A stretch of 64,000 bases of DNA from positions 1 through 64,000 of IMG/VR virus record IMGVR_UViG_3300027763_000059; one strand, given 5' to 3'. Made by a program: the position numbers and the translations under genes. Source of the stretch: a virus. Positions 51,894 through 57,812 of this stretch are shown piece after piece; within the stretch, counting starts at the first letter, position 1; each line of letters begins with the position of its first letter. The notes under the pieces are model-generated. The model was not told where the DNA came from, searched no databases, and worked only from the letters and a program-made list of their open reading frames with translations.

Positions 51894-52072
51894 TTGATTT
51901 TGTTTTTTAGGTAGTTATTAATCTTTGTAATCATCTTCTCGTACGATGTCTCCACGTCCATGTGACTGAACGTACCGAACATCGCCTCATCAAATAGGTA
52001 GGCAACTGATGTAGTTGCCCCACCCTCTTGCATGGTCTCAATTATCTTGAATCCCTTATACATTGCTTCCAT
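51890..52072 (-). CDS. small phage protein, 60 aa
   Basis: Start chosen at 52072 (MEAMYKGFKIIETMQEGGAT) because it carries the ACTAAACGACATG leader shared by several genes here. A longer start at 52117 would overlap the previous gene. Later parts: FDEAMFGTFSHMDVETSYEK and a basic end. No family recognised. Confidence 0.58.
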   Translation of the reverse strand: MEAMYKGFKIIETMQEGGATTSVAYLFDEAMFGTFSHMDVETSYEKMITKINNYLKNKIK

Positions 52073-52085
52073 GTCGTTTAGTTTA

Positions 52086-52238
52086 TTAGTTGTCTCTATC
52101 TCTAAAGTATTCTGCAATATTGATTAAGTCATCGAGCAATTGCTCGTCAGTTTTCAAGGCTAACTTTAATACATCGTCAGCCGTTTCGAATTCGTCTCGT
52201 GCCATGTCGTAGATGGCGTTAATTAGTTTCTCTCTCAT
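52086..52238 (-). CDS. 50-residue acidic helical protein
   Basis: ATG at 52238: MREKLINAIYDMARDEFETA, then LKTDEQLLDDLINIAEYFRD. Helical, acidic. The stop overlaps the leader of the next gene. Composition and packing support a real small gene. Confidence 0.57.
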   Translation of the reverse strand: MREKLINAIYDMARDEFETADDVLKLALKTDEQLLDDLINIAEYFRDRDN

Positions 52239-52250
52239 GATTTCTAAGTT

Positions 52251-52610
52251 TTAAAGTTCTGCTGTGAATTCGCAGTATCCGTTCTCGTTTATGCAGTCAA
52301 GTATTTGCTTACCTAACTTGTAGTCTGCGTAGTCACGTAGGTTACTTATGTGAAGTAAGTTCTCAGTCAATGTCTCATCGCTGTACGATGTGTTCTTGCT
52401 GAAGAAGTCATCCATTTTATGTAGGTGTTCTCCTAACGTCTCCTCTATTCTCTTTAGTTCAGCCTCAATATCTTCTTTGCTATCTTCATCAAAACAATAT
52501 TCTATGAAGTTAGGTACATGCCCCGTTACTCCAAATCTATCTGCCGAATCGCTTGGTTGAACGGCAAACCAAAATTTGCCTTCAATGTCTCCGTTATAAT
52601 ATCTTCCCAT
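52251..52610 (-). CDS. conserved phage protein, 119 aa
   Basis: Starting at ATG 52610: MGRYYNGDIEGKFWFAVQPS, then a RFGVTGHVPNFIEYCFDED motif and a long acidic helix (EDIEAELKRIEETLGEHLHK). The GDIEGKFWFAVQ-SDAADRFG pattern is familiar from conserved small proteins of phages and some bacteria. Function unknown. The longer in-frame start at 52655 lies inside the lipoprotein gene and is rejected. Confidence 0.66.
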   Translation of the reverse strand: MGRYYNGDIEGKFWFAVQPSDSADRFGVTGHVPNFIEYCFDEDSKEDIEAELKRIEETLGEHLHKMDDFFSKNTSYSDETLTENLLHISNLRDYADYKLGKQILDCINENGYCEFTAEL

Positions 52611-52636
52611 GTTTTCTATTTTTTTAAAGTTTATAA

Positions 52637-52792
52637 TTAATTGTACGCATCGCAAATGTGGTGATGCTTCTTGTGATGGTCAGCCTTCAATGGCTTGTAC
52701 TTTGTCTTGTACGCATCGCATGGATGGTACTTCGTGCTACCACATGACGTTAATAAAATTGTTAGTCCGATTGTTATAAGAATTGCTTTCAT
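52637..52792 (-). CDS. 51-residue His-rich lipoprotein
   Basis: MKAILITIGLTILLTSC is a clear lipoprotein signal (Cys17). The mature part is 35 residues with CDAYKTKYKPLKADHHKKHH and a second CDAY at the end. Seven His and two Cys could bind metal. The CDAY duplication is also seen in the DNA (TACGCATCGCA twice). Too short for the usual gene callers but well supported by its signal. Confidence 0.65.
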   Translation of the reverse strand: MKAILITIGLTILLTSCGSTKYHPCDAYKTKYKPLKADHHKKHHHICDAYN

Positions 52793-52816
52793 TTTGTTTT
52801 GGTTTTTAGTTAGTTA

Positions 52817-53098
52817 TTAATTATTGTACTCGTTTCCTTCTGCATCGTACCACTCGTCATCAATGTCATACATATCCCACTCCGTGTAGTAGTAATAGTT
52901 TTCGTTGTAGAAATATTCTAACAATTGGTCTACCTCTAGATCTTTTGATTTTACACCATTGCTATCTTCCCAATTTAGTTCTCTTAAATGGTATAATAAA
53001 TCCTCTTCATTACCAAAGCAAAGCTCTCCGTCTCCTACAACGTATCCTTCGTTAATGCCTTTTCCCGTAGCATCACAACGTCTTGCAAATTTTTCCAT
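52817..53098 (-). CDS. acidic phage protein, 93 aa
   Basis: Starts MEKFARRCDATGKGINEGYV with FGNEEDLLYHLRELNW; the C-terminal third is very acidic and Tyr-rich (FYNENYYYYTEWDMYDIDDE). Strong negative charge suggests a binding partner that is basic, or DNA mimicry, but this is only a guess. Similar proteins are frequent in early regions of Bacteroidota phages. Confidence 0.62.
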   Translation of the reverse strand: MEKFARRCDATGKGINEGYVVGDGELCFGNEEDLLYHLRELNWEDSNGVKSKDLEVDQLLEYFYNENYYYYTEWDMYDIDDEWYDAEGNEYNN

Positions 53099-53099
53099 C

Positions 53100-53336
53100 T
53101 TAGTTTAGTTTTAATCGTTCGTTAATCGCCTTCTTAATTCCATGTGGGATATGGTCTAGCATAGTCCCAAGGTGGTCACCTTCCTCAATCTCCGTTCGGT
53201 CACCGATGTACATATTGAATCCAACCCCTTGGTCGCTCATTCCGTACACGTCATCACCGATAAAGATTGTGTATCGGTCTAGGGTCTCCCCTCCGTTGTC
53301 GTAGATTACTACGTTCGCTTCCTTTCTCACTATCAT
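53100..53336 (-). CDS. small phage protein, 78 aa
   Basis: Beta-rich: MIVRKEANVVIYDNGGETLD, RYTIFIGDDVYGMS, then GFNMYIGDRTEIEEGDHLG and a basic helical end. This N-GGETxDRYT pattern recurs in unnamed phage proteins. Leader CTAAAAGAGATG. Confidence 0.63.
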   Translation of the reverse strand: MIVRKEANVVIYDNGGETLDRYTIFIGDDVYGMSDQGVGFNMYIGDRTEIEEGDHLGTMLDHIPHGIKKAINERLKLN

Positions 53337-53346
53337 CTCTTTTAGT

Positions 53347-53523
53347 TTAGTTTAATATCTCCGATAGGTACAATGGGACAACGTGTAATGCGCCCGTATC
53401 AGCGCATCGCACAATATAATGTCCCGTAGAACTTACTTGACCGATTAACTCGTAGTAACCGCTTAATGTTGAATGCATCCCGTCAATCAACATCGTATCT
53501 CTTTCTCTTAATTCAATTAGCAT
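53347..53523 (-). CDS. 58-residue phage protein
   Basis: ATG at 53523: MLIELRERDTMLIDGMHSTL, SGYYELIGQVSSTGHYIVRC, ending VVPLYLSEIL. It reads as a compact beta protein (SH3- or OB-like size). It fills the gap between two called genes with the same spacing as its neighbours. Confidence 0.58.
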   Translation of the reverse strand: MLIELRERDTMLIDGMHSTLSGYYELIGQVSSTGHYIVRCADTGALHVVPLYLSEILN

Positions 53524-53533
53524 ATCTCTTTTT

Positions 53534-53731
53534 TTAATGTGTTGAACCTACAGGTATTCCAATCTCATATCCCTTCTCTAACGCATCGTTCAATTCGTTA
53601 TGCGTATCAATTAGACTCTCTGAATCATCGTCCCATATGATGTATAAATCAAATAGGTTTAGGTCAAAAATTTGTCTTGCTCTTTTTTCGTTTACTAGCT
53701 TGTAAACAAATCCGTCGTTCATTACTTTCAT
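53534..53731 (-). CDS. small phage protein, 65 aa
   Basis: MKVMNDGFVYKLVNEKRARQ, FDLYIIWDDDSESLID, and a helical end ALEKGYEIGIPVG. Leader ACTAAACGACATG. No family recognised. Confidence 0.62.
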   Translation of the reverse strand: MKVMNDGFVYKLVNEKRARQIFDLNLFDLYIIWDDDSESLIDTHNELNDALEKGYEIGIPVGSTH

Positions 53732-53741
53732 GTCGTTTAGT

Positions 53742-54152
53742 TTAGTCGTTTAACTCTTTAATGAATACCTTTCCGTATCGCGCGAATCGTCCCGTAGGCT
53801 TTTCAATGCGTACAATGAAATCGTCCGTCTCAAAGTCATTGCCTTGCGCCAATCGTCCATGCACCGCGTTACGCGTTATCTTGAATAGGTCAACCAACCA
53901 ATCCGATGTGAACGTATACTTTAATTCCCACACGTCATCTACGTTTAACTCCATGTATGGTTTGATTTGAGCAAAGAAATACTTGTCGGGTGTAGTGTCA
54001 TAGAACTCCTTTAGAAAGTACTTCCACAATTGTGGCTTTGTCTCTATTCGGTTACACCATTGCGCATCTTGTGTTGACCATGCGCCATCAATTACCATTG
54101 CGTTTCCGTCTTGTATCCAAGACTCGAATCCTTCTAATTCAAATGTTTTCAT
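53742..54152 (-). CDS. conserved phage protein, 136 aa
   Basis: MKTFELEGFESWIQDGNAMV, with IDGAWSTQDAQWCNRI, then WKYFLKEFYDTTPDK and a basic C-terminal part (RIEKPTGRFARYGKVFI). Alpha/beta, soluble. Leader ACTAAACAACATG. Function unknown. Confidence 0.63.
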   Translation of the reverse strand: MKTFELEGFESWIQDGNAMVIDGAWSTQDAQWCNRIETKPQLWKYFLKEFYDTTPDKYFFAQIKPYMELNVDDVWELKYTFTSDWLVDLFKITRNAVHGRLAQGNDFETDDFIVRIEKPTGRFARYGKVFIKELND

Positions 54153-54163
54153 GTTGTTTAGTT

Positions 54164-54355
54164 TTAAATAAAAATTACTTTGTTAGTTGATAATTCGGGA
54201 ATACAATACGCATCCCAATCACCATTGTTTATTTTTTCATTAGCATAATCAATTGCTTTTTCCTCTTGGATGTTTACGCAAGGACAATCCTTGTAAATCT
54301 CATATGGTGTTTCTGATACAAAAACATCATTGTAATAAATGGTAACTAATTTCAT
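54164..54355 (-). CDS. small phage protein, 63 aa
   Basis: MKLVTIYYNDVFVSETPYEI, CPCVNIQEEKAIDYANEKIN, ending LSTNKVIFI. The two cysteines (C-P-C) are the only distinctive feature. Leader ACTAAACGACATG. Confidence 0.62.
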   Translation of the reverse strand: MKLVTIYYNDVFVSETPYEIYKDCPCVNIQEEKAIDYANEKINNGDWDAYCIPELSTNKVIFI

Positions 54356-54360
54356 GTCGT

Positions 54361-55053
54361 TTAGTGGTTTAAAATGTAAATACTCTTCTTTCCTTTTCCT
54401 TCAGTTCCCGAACACAATCCACATTTAGAACATGAACTTTTATATCCGCTTTCCTTGGATGCGGGACAATTAACGTACTCGTCTAGCTTTGTCTCCGTAG
54501 CTATGTACGAACGATATCCTTTGTCACTTGCATTTGCTTCACCTTGTGCATCGTGAACGGATGCCATAAAGTACTTGCCTAGGTCATTACGCATCCACTG
54601 ATGTGTATATCCCGTCCAATTTTGTGCGACGTTTACCATCCCCTCAATTAACTCAAACGGATGTAGTGAAGGCTCTCCGTACGTTCCGAATCGGATGAAC
54701 TTATTCGCGCTCATGCTAACAATCACCGCACCGATAAACTCATCGTATTCAGGAACATCTTCCCAAGTTTTAAACTCATTCTTGATTGATTTTAGCATGG
54801 ATTTGAATCCGACGTATTGATTGAATTTGTGTGTGTAACACTTGCCGAATTCGTTAAACGGACAATCCAAACAATTTGTATCTGCATGACTGAAAAACTC
54901 GCGCATCCCGTTTAAATCCTTCTCAAATTGTGAACGTGAAAAGGTATACGTTTGAACTATCTTGCGTTTCTTGTCTGATTCGATTTTGTCGTTTGTCGTG
55001 TTATCCAATCTGAATACTTGTAACGTTTCCTTGTGTTTGAATACTAATCTCAT
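54361..55053 (-). CDS. Cys-rich phage protein, possibly radical-SAM-related, 230 aa
   Basis: Two cysteine groups: CLDCPFNEFGKCYTHKFNQY near residue 60, and CPASKESGYKSSCSKCGLCS near the C-terminus. Between them lie FGTYGEPSLHPFELIEGMVN and WTGYTHQWMRNDLGKYFMAS. The G-E-P-x-x-H-P block resembles the G-G-E-P region of radical SAM enzymes and the last cysteines could hold an Fe-S cluster, but the classic C-x3-C-x2-C is not seen. The family is common in phages of Bacteroidota. It is the largest gene in the early block. Function unknown. Confidence 0.6.
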   Translation of the reverse strand: MRLVFKHKETLQVFRLDNTTNDKIESDKKRKIVQTYTFSRSQFEKDLNGMREFFSHADTNCLDCPFNEFGKCYTHKFNQYVGFKSMLKSIKNEFKTWEDVPEYDEFIGAVIVSMSANKFIRFGTYGEPSLHPFELIEGMVNVAQNWTGYTHQWMRNDLGKYFMASVHDAQGEANASDKGYRSYIATETKLDEYVNCPASKESGYKSSCSKCGLCSGTEGKGKKSIYILNH

Positions 55054-55072
55054 GTCGTTATTTTTTTAGTTG

Positions 55073-55366
55073 TTATTTTTTACTGCATTTATTACACGTG
55101 CCAAAGGCGTTAACTTCAGTAACATCCTTACCACATTTATTACATCCTATTACAAATTCCTCGTCCTCTTCATAGTCATCGTTATCCTCTATAGGATACA
55201 TATCCTTGAAGTAATGTTCGATGTTATCCAATACATCTTGGTATTCTTTTCCATCTATTAGTATTCCTCGTCCCATTGGATTGAATGCGTAGTACAATCC
55301 ATCTCTCTTTGTTTTGTGTAGGAAAGAGAATCCTAGGCTTTCGATTTGTGATTTGATTATGCTCAT
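55073..55366 (-). CDS. phage protein with C-terminal zinc ribbon, 97 aa
   Basis: The N-terminal part is alpha/beta (MSIIKSQIESLGFSFLHKTK), followed by an acidic linker and a terminal C-N-K-C-G-K...C-N-K-C ribbon (FVIGCNKCGKDVTEVNAFGT then CNKCSKK). A small zinc-binding protein; partner unknown. Confidence 0.66.
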   Translation of the reverse strand: MSIIKSQIESLGFSFLHKTKRDGLYYAFNPMGRGILIDGKEYQDVLDNIEHYFKDMYPIEDNDDYEEDEEFVIGCNKCGKDVTEVNAFGTCNKCSKK

Positions 55367-55367
55367 C

Positions 55368-55685
55368 TTAATTATTGTTTATTGCGTTAATAAATGCACG
55401 TTTGATGTGCGTTAAATTATACTTTAATGCGTCCAATCCATTGTCCTCCCAAATGGCTAACTTATCTACGTTGAATCTAGATTTGCCTATGAAATCGTAT
55501 TGACTCATTGATGCAGTTTCGATAGTCACGAACTGATTTTTTATTACGATTTGTTTGATGTTTACGATGTAAGGATGTGTTCCTCCTCCATACGTGTATG
55601 CGGTCAATTCCAAATCATTTGCTATCTGAATCAATTCGTTGATTTCAGTGATGCGTTTTGTTAGTGATGTGCTTACTTTTTTCAT
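55368..55685 (-). CDS. conserved early phage protein, 105 aa
   Basis: MKKVSTSLTKRITEINELIQ is followed by a beta-rich part (YTYGGGTHPYIVNIKQIVIK) and a final helix (LKYNLTHIKRAFINAINNN). No family recognised. It is the second gene after the early promoter. Confidence 0.63.
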   Translation of the reverse strand: MKKVSTSLTKRITEINELIQIANDLELTAYTYGGGTHPYIVNIKQIVIKNQFVTIETASMSQYDFIGKSRFNVDKLAIWEDNGLDALKYNLTHIKRAFINAINNN

Positions 55686-55704
55686 TGCTATTTGATTTTA
55701 AAGT

Positions 55705-55920
55705 TTATATTTTTGAACGTATTTCGTTGAATGATACGTTATTTCTTTGCTCATCTAATCTCGTCTCTATCTCGTATCTTTTTTGACCATGAACTATCTT
55801 TCCGTTTAAGTAGAATTGATTAGTTGATTTATGAGTCTTATCATCGAATTTTTGTGTACGAATCATCTTGTATTCGTTTCCATTGTGAATCAATGTGTTG
55901 ATGTGTTTAATGACTTCCAT
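55705..55920 (-). CDS. first gene of the leftward early operon, 71 aa
   Basis: MEVIKHINTLIHNGNEYKMI, then FDDKTHKSTNQFYLNGKIVH and a charged helical end. Basic, mixed fold. It follows the ~300-base structured leader and the promoter at 56227; leader ACACAACGACATG. As the first early gene it may act against the host, but no evidence fixes this. Confidence 0.62.
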   Translation of the reverse strand: MEVIKHINTLIHNGNEYKMIRTQKFDDKTHKSTNQFYLNGKIVHGQKRYEIETRLDEQRNNVSFNEIRSKI

Positions 55921-56009
55921 GTCGTTGTGTTTTAAAAGTTAGTCAATGCGGTGAGTATCGCTCTCATCAAATGCTCATTGCATCCGCATTGTTATTAGAT
56001 TGCACCACG

Positions 56010-56226
56010 CTTATATAGGTAGAATCGAACTACCACAATCTATAGGGGATGTCATGCTCCCCTTAATACCTTTCGGTATGCTTGCTCTATCTTTTCGGTA
56101 ACTAACCACCTGCTTTAGCTCGCAGTCTCTTGATACTAATACCCTCAAGTAAGGGAGTGACCTGTTGTAGATGTGTTACTGAACTTCGCATCATCTTACG
56201 GATTGCCGATTCCGTTTTAGCTGAAG
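56010..56226 (-). ncRNA. structured 5' leader of the early operon, with a tRNA T-arm-like hairpin
   Basis: Transcription from the promoter at 56227 would give a leader of about 300 bases before the first ATG. Read on the minus strand it holds successive hairpins: ACGGA/TCCGT (56215-56198), CCCT/AGGG (56155-56142), CTGC/GCAG (56125-56110), ATACC-GAAA-GGTAT (56079-56066), AGGGGA/TCCCCT (56063-56044), and GGTAG-TTCGATT-CTACC (56034-56018). The last is a perfect five-pair stem with a seven-base loop, like a tRNA T arm. No full cloverleaf is found. It could be a cis-regulatory element, a tRNA-like structure or a separate small RNA. Confidence 0.6.
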
Positions 56227-56234
56227 CAAAGATA
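56227..56234 (-). promoter_or_regulatory. promoter -7 element of the leftward early operon
   Basis: TATCTTTG on the minus strand (TAnnTTTG), preceded by AT-rich DNA. It is the only such element in the 800-base gap facing the 25-gene early block and probably its main promoter. Confidence 0.75.
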
Positions 56235-56710
56235 TGTATTCTTTGTGTAACTAATGCACATTAAATGAATTATTTTTGTGCAATACTCTGTATCCCTTAT
56301 ACAGCAAGGGATTCACGAGTAGTGATGAACGAAAGTTTTTTAAGATGCTAGGGAATAAAGGGATTGATTGCCTATAATTAATTAGTTAGGATAGAAATTC
56401 GAGGGGATGTTAAGCCTTCTCTCGCTGTATGCGTATTGTATTCGTGTCTTCGAAGACACAGCACCGCGCGAAACGTAGCAACAGCCTATGTGCTACAGCC
56501 TAGTGGGATGCCAATACGTAGCATGGACAAGGGATGCGGACGTAAGGGATGACCATGTGCGCGTCTAGTCCCTAGGGAAAAGCCAAAAAATCTGCAGGAA
56601 ATTTCCCTTTTTGCACCCCCCCACCTCGTTTAAAAAGCAGTTTCCGATCGGGGGCCGAGCGCGTCAAACGTGGTACAACCCCACTACTACGGATATCTAA
56701 TATTATTTTT
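56235..56710. other. non-coding control region, candidate origin
   Basis: About 475 bases without a gene lie between divergent transcription units. AAGGGAT occurs at 56306, 56358, 56529 and 56544, with one inverted copy at 56292 forming a perfect 7-base hairpin with the first. Palindromes include GTGTCTTCGAAGACAC (56454-56469), CCCTAGGG (56571-56578) and GGAAATTTCC (56597-56606). The part from 56610 to 56690 is unusually GC-rich. Repeats, palindromes and divergent promoters suit a replication origin or packaging start; direct proof is lacking. Confidence 0.55.
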
Positions 56711-56718
56711 TACCTTTG
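56711..56718 (+). promoter_or_regulatory. promoter -7 element
   Basis: TACCTTTG (TAnnTTTG), 15 bases before the ATG at 56734. It drives the first rightward gene after the control region. Confidence 0.7.
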
Positions 56719-56733
56719 TAAAAACTTAAGATT

Positions 56734-56952
56734 ATGATGAACAAGAAAGGAAACTTAGACGGACTAGAGGTACGTAACGGAAGGTTGATTAACAACGCGC
56801 CTGATGGTATGACCGGAATCCAAAAGATTGCGATTGCAAGAAAGGCAATGCGTATTGAAGAGAAGACCATGATCATGGAAAATGCAATGTATCGAGCAGA
56901 GATGAGAGCTGATATGATGGAGAACATGATGGGTAGTAAGGGCATAGACTAG
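56734..56952 (+). CDS. Met-rich small protein, 72 aa
   Basis: MMNKKGNLDGLEVRNGRLIN is followed by a helix with many Met (MRIEEKTMIMENAMYRAEMR); 12 of 72 residues are Met. It has its own promoter (56711) and terminator (56975). Such monocistronic small genes suggest an abundant product, perhaps a virion or DNA-binding protein. No family recognised. Confidence 0.65.
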   Translation: MMNKKGNLDGLEVRNGRLINNAPDGMTGIQKIAIARKAMRIEEKTMIMENAMYRAEMRADMMENMMGSKGID

Positions 56953-56974
56953 TCTTTTATCGCAACTTTTTAGG

Positions 56975-57005
56975 AAGGGAGGTTTTTATTAATCTCCCTT
57001 TTTTT
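56975..57005 (+). terminator. intrinsic terminator
   Basis: AAGGGAGG (56975-56982) pairs with TCTCCCTT (56993-57000), 10-base loop, T run to 57005. It ends the 72-residue gene's transcript. Confidence 0.85.
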
Positions 57006-57011
57006 ATGTTC

Positions 57012-57105
57012 TATGTCGATAATCGACATAATTATTGATTTTTATGTCGAGAGAATGTCGACTAAAGTACTGATAATCAACTCACTGTCGATAATGTCGA
57101 TTTTA
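57012..57105. repeat. TGTCGAT repeat array, copy B
   Basis: TGTCGA(T) occurs at 57014, 57023 (inverted), 57045, 57056, 57086 and 57095. The first two make TATGTCGATAATCGACATA, a 19-base palindrome with perfect 9-base arms. The last two form TGTCGAT-N2-TGTCGATTTTAT, almost the same as at 46644-46664. The region has no gene. Confidence 0.78.
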
Positions 57106-57129
57106 TCTTCTAATTCTAGTGGGAAAAAA

Positions 57130-57178
57130 ATTATATATATAATAATATATATATATATATATAGAGAAACTATTTTTG
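57130..57178 (+). promoter_or_regulatory. AT-only tract and TAnnTTTG element beside array B
   Basis: Alternating A/T (57131-57163) leads into TATATAGAGAAAC and TATTTTTG (57171-57178), a TAnnTTTG match. This mirrors the AT tract beside array A. No gene follows directly; the next ATG that fits a real gene is at 57344. Confidence 0.5.
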
Positions 57179-57203
57179 TCAATTGACAGGATTAAAATTT
57201 TTA

Positions 57204-57233
57204 TTGTTTATTTGAATAATAGTAATATCTTTG
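57204..57233 (+). promoter_or_regulatory. full Bacteroidota promoter (TTG-N19-TAnnTTTG)
   Basis: TTG at 57204-57206, exactly 19 bases, then TATCTTTG at 57226-57233. This is the best match in the window to the Bacteroidota consensus. Only about 65 bases downstream a terminator follows. Confidence 0.75.
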
Positions 57234-57239
57234 TGATGC

Positions 57240-57303
57240 ATTATTGCTTTTGCGTTTGGTTTAAGAAAGGGGTATCAGTTGAAAGCGGTGCCCCTTTTTT
57301 TTA
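57240..57303 (+). ncRNA. candidate small RNA of about 65 nt ending in a terminator
   Basis: From the promoter at 57204-57233 transcription would start near 57240 and meet a hairpin (GGGGTATC with GGTGCCCC, wobbles included, flanked by AAA/TTT) and eight T ending about 57303. No open frame of useful size lies between. A short RNA with its own promoter and terminator is the simplest reading; attenuation of the gene at 57344 is the alternative. Confidence 0.5.
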
Positions 57304-57305
57304 TG

Positions 57306-57313
57306 TATATTTG
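57306..57313 (+). promoter_or_regulatory. promoter -7 element
   Basis: TATATTTG (TAnnTTTG) directly after the terminator and 30 bases before ATG 57344. Confidence 0.65.
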
Positions 57314-57343
57314 TACTTTATAAACCCATTTAATTTTTTAGAC

Positions 57344-57634
57344 ATGGAAAAGTTTTTAAGTATCCCGGTAACAAGTGAGCAGAACCAATTATTATCTGCA
57401 ACAGGTATCGTATTAATTGAGCAAGAGTCAACAACTACTGTTCACGTTCATTACAAAGCGAGTACAGCAACTGACGTTGTAGTAATTACTCATGCTGCAG
57501 TTCCTGCGGGAAGTGAGGCTATGCGTGATGCGATCCAAGGTGCAGTTATTGCTGCATTGGCTACGCCATGGACGGCAGTAGCTTACCAAGTTGGTGTATT
57601 ACCATACGCGGTATCAGGTATTACTATCTCTTAA
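57344..57634 (+). CDS. small beta-rich protein, 96 aa, strongly expressed unit
   Basis: MEKFLSIPVTSEQNQLLSAT, then STTTVHVHYKASTATDVVVI and an Ala-rich helix (MRDAIQGAVIAALATPW). The frame is open further upstream to 57176, but that part crosses a terminator and a promoter and reads unlike a protein, so the start is set at 57344 after TTTTTTAGACATG. With its own promoter and terminator it is probably abundant; a small virion or capsid-decoration protein is a reasonable guess. Confidence 0.7.
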   Translation: MEKFLSIPVTSEQNQLLSATGIVLIEQESTTTVHVHYKASTATDVVVITHAAVPAGSEAMRDAIQGAVIAALATPWTAVAYQVGVLPYAVSGITIS

Positions 57635-57651
57635 TTAATAGTATACTACTT

Positions 57652-57683
57652 AAAGGGCATCTCTAACGGGGTGCCTTTTTTTT
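57652..57683 (+). terminator. intrinsic terminator
   Basis: AAAGGGCATCTC (57652-57663) pairs with GGGGTGCCTTTT (57668-57679), with a few wobble pairs, over a TAAC loop, followed by T to 57683. Confidence 0.82.
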
Positions 57684-57695
57684 GTTTCCTATAAA

Positions 57696-57704
57696 TGTGG
57701 ATAA
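57696..57704 (-). promoter_or_regulatory. perfect DnaA box
   Basis: TGTGGATAA is the complement of TTATCCACA, the high-affinity DnaA box. A single copy lies 11 bases before an ATAAGGGAT repeat (57714). The phage encodes two proteins made of the DnaA box-binding domain, which makes the site worth attention. Confidence 0.6.
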
Positions 57705-57726
57705 GTGGCAACATAAGGGATAAAAA

Positions 57727-57793
57727 CACATTATAATGTGCTTTTTATGGCACATTATACTTAATAGTCACAATTTATTGTTATTTTTGTGAC
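57727..57793. promoter_or_regulatory. operator palindromes over the groEL promoter
   Basis: CACATTATAATGTG (57727-57740) is a perfect 14-base palindrome, with a partial second copy at 57751. GTCACAA (57767-57773) and TTGTGAC (57787-57793) form an inverted repeat. Its right arm overlaps the promoter element TATTTTTG (57782-57789). A repressor bound there would block transcription of groEL. Confidence 0.68.
57782..57789 (+). promoter_or_regulatory. groEL promoter -7 element
   Basis: TATTTTTG (TAnnTTTG), 23 bases before the ATG of groEL at 57813, overlapped by an operator-like inverted repeat. Confidence 0.68.
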
Positions 57794-57812
57794 ATAATTA
57801 ATCAAATCAAAT

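Noticed and set aside
56018-56063. tRNA gene on the minus strand
   Set aside because: The T-arm-like hairpin is perfect, but the hairpin before it has an 8-base loop, no D arm is found, and the bases after the T arm (TATATAA) have no complementary acceptor strand upstream.
56066-56215. group I intron core
   Set aside because: Short stretches resemble the R and S elements (CAAGAGACT, AAGATAGAG), but they cannot form P7 and no exon gene is interrupted.
57176-57343. longer start for the gene at 57344
   Set aside because: The in-frame extension crosses a promoter, a terminator with T run and a second promoter, and its translation is unlike a protein.
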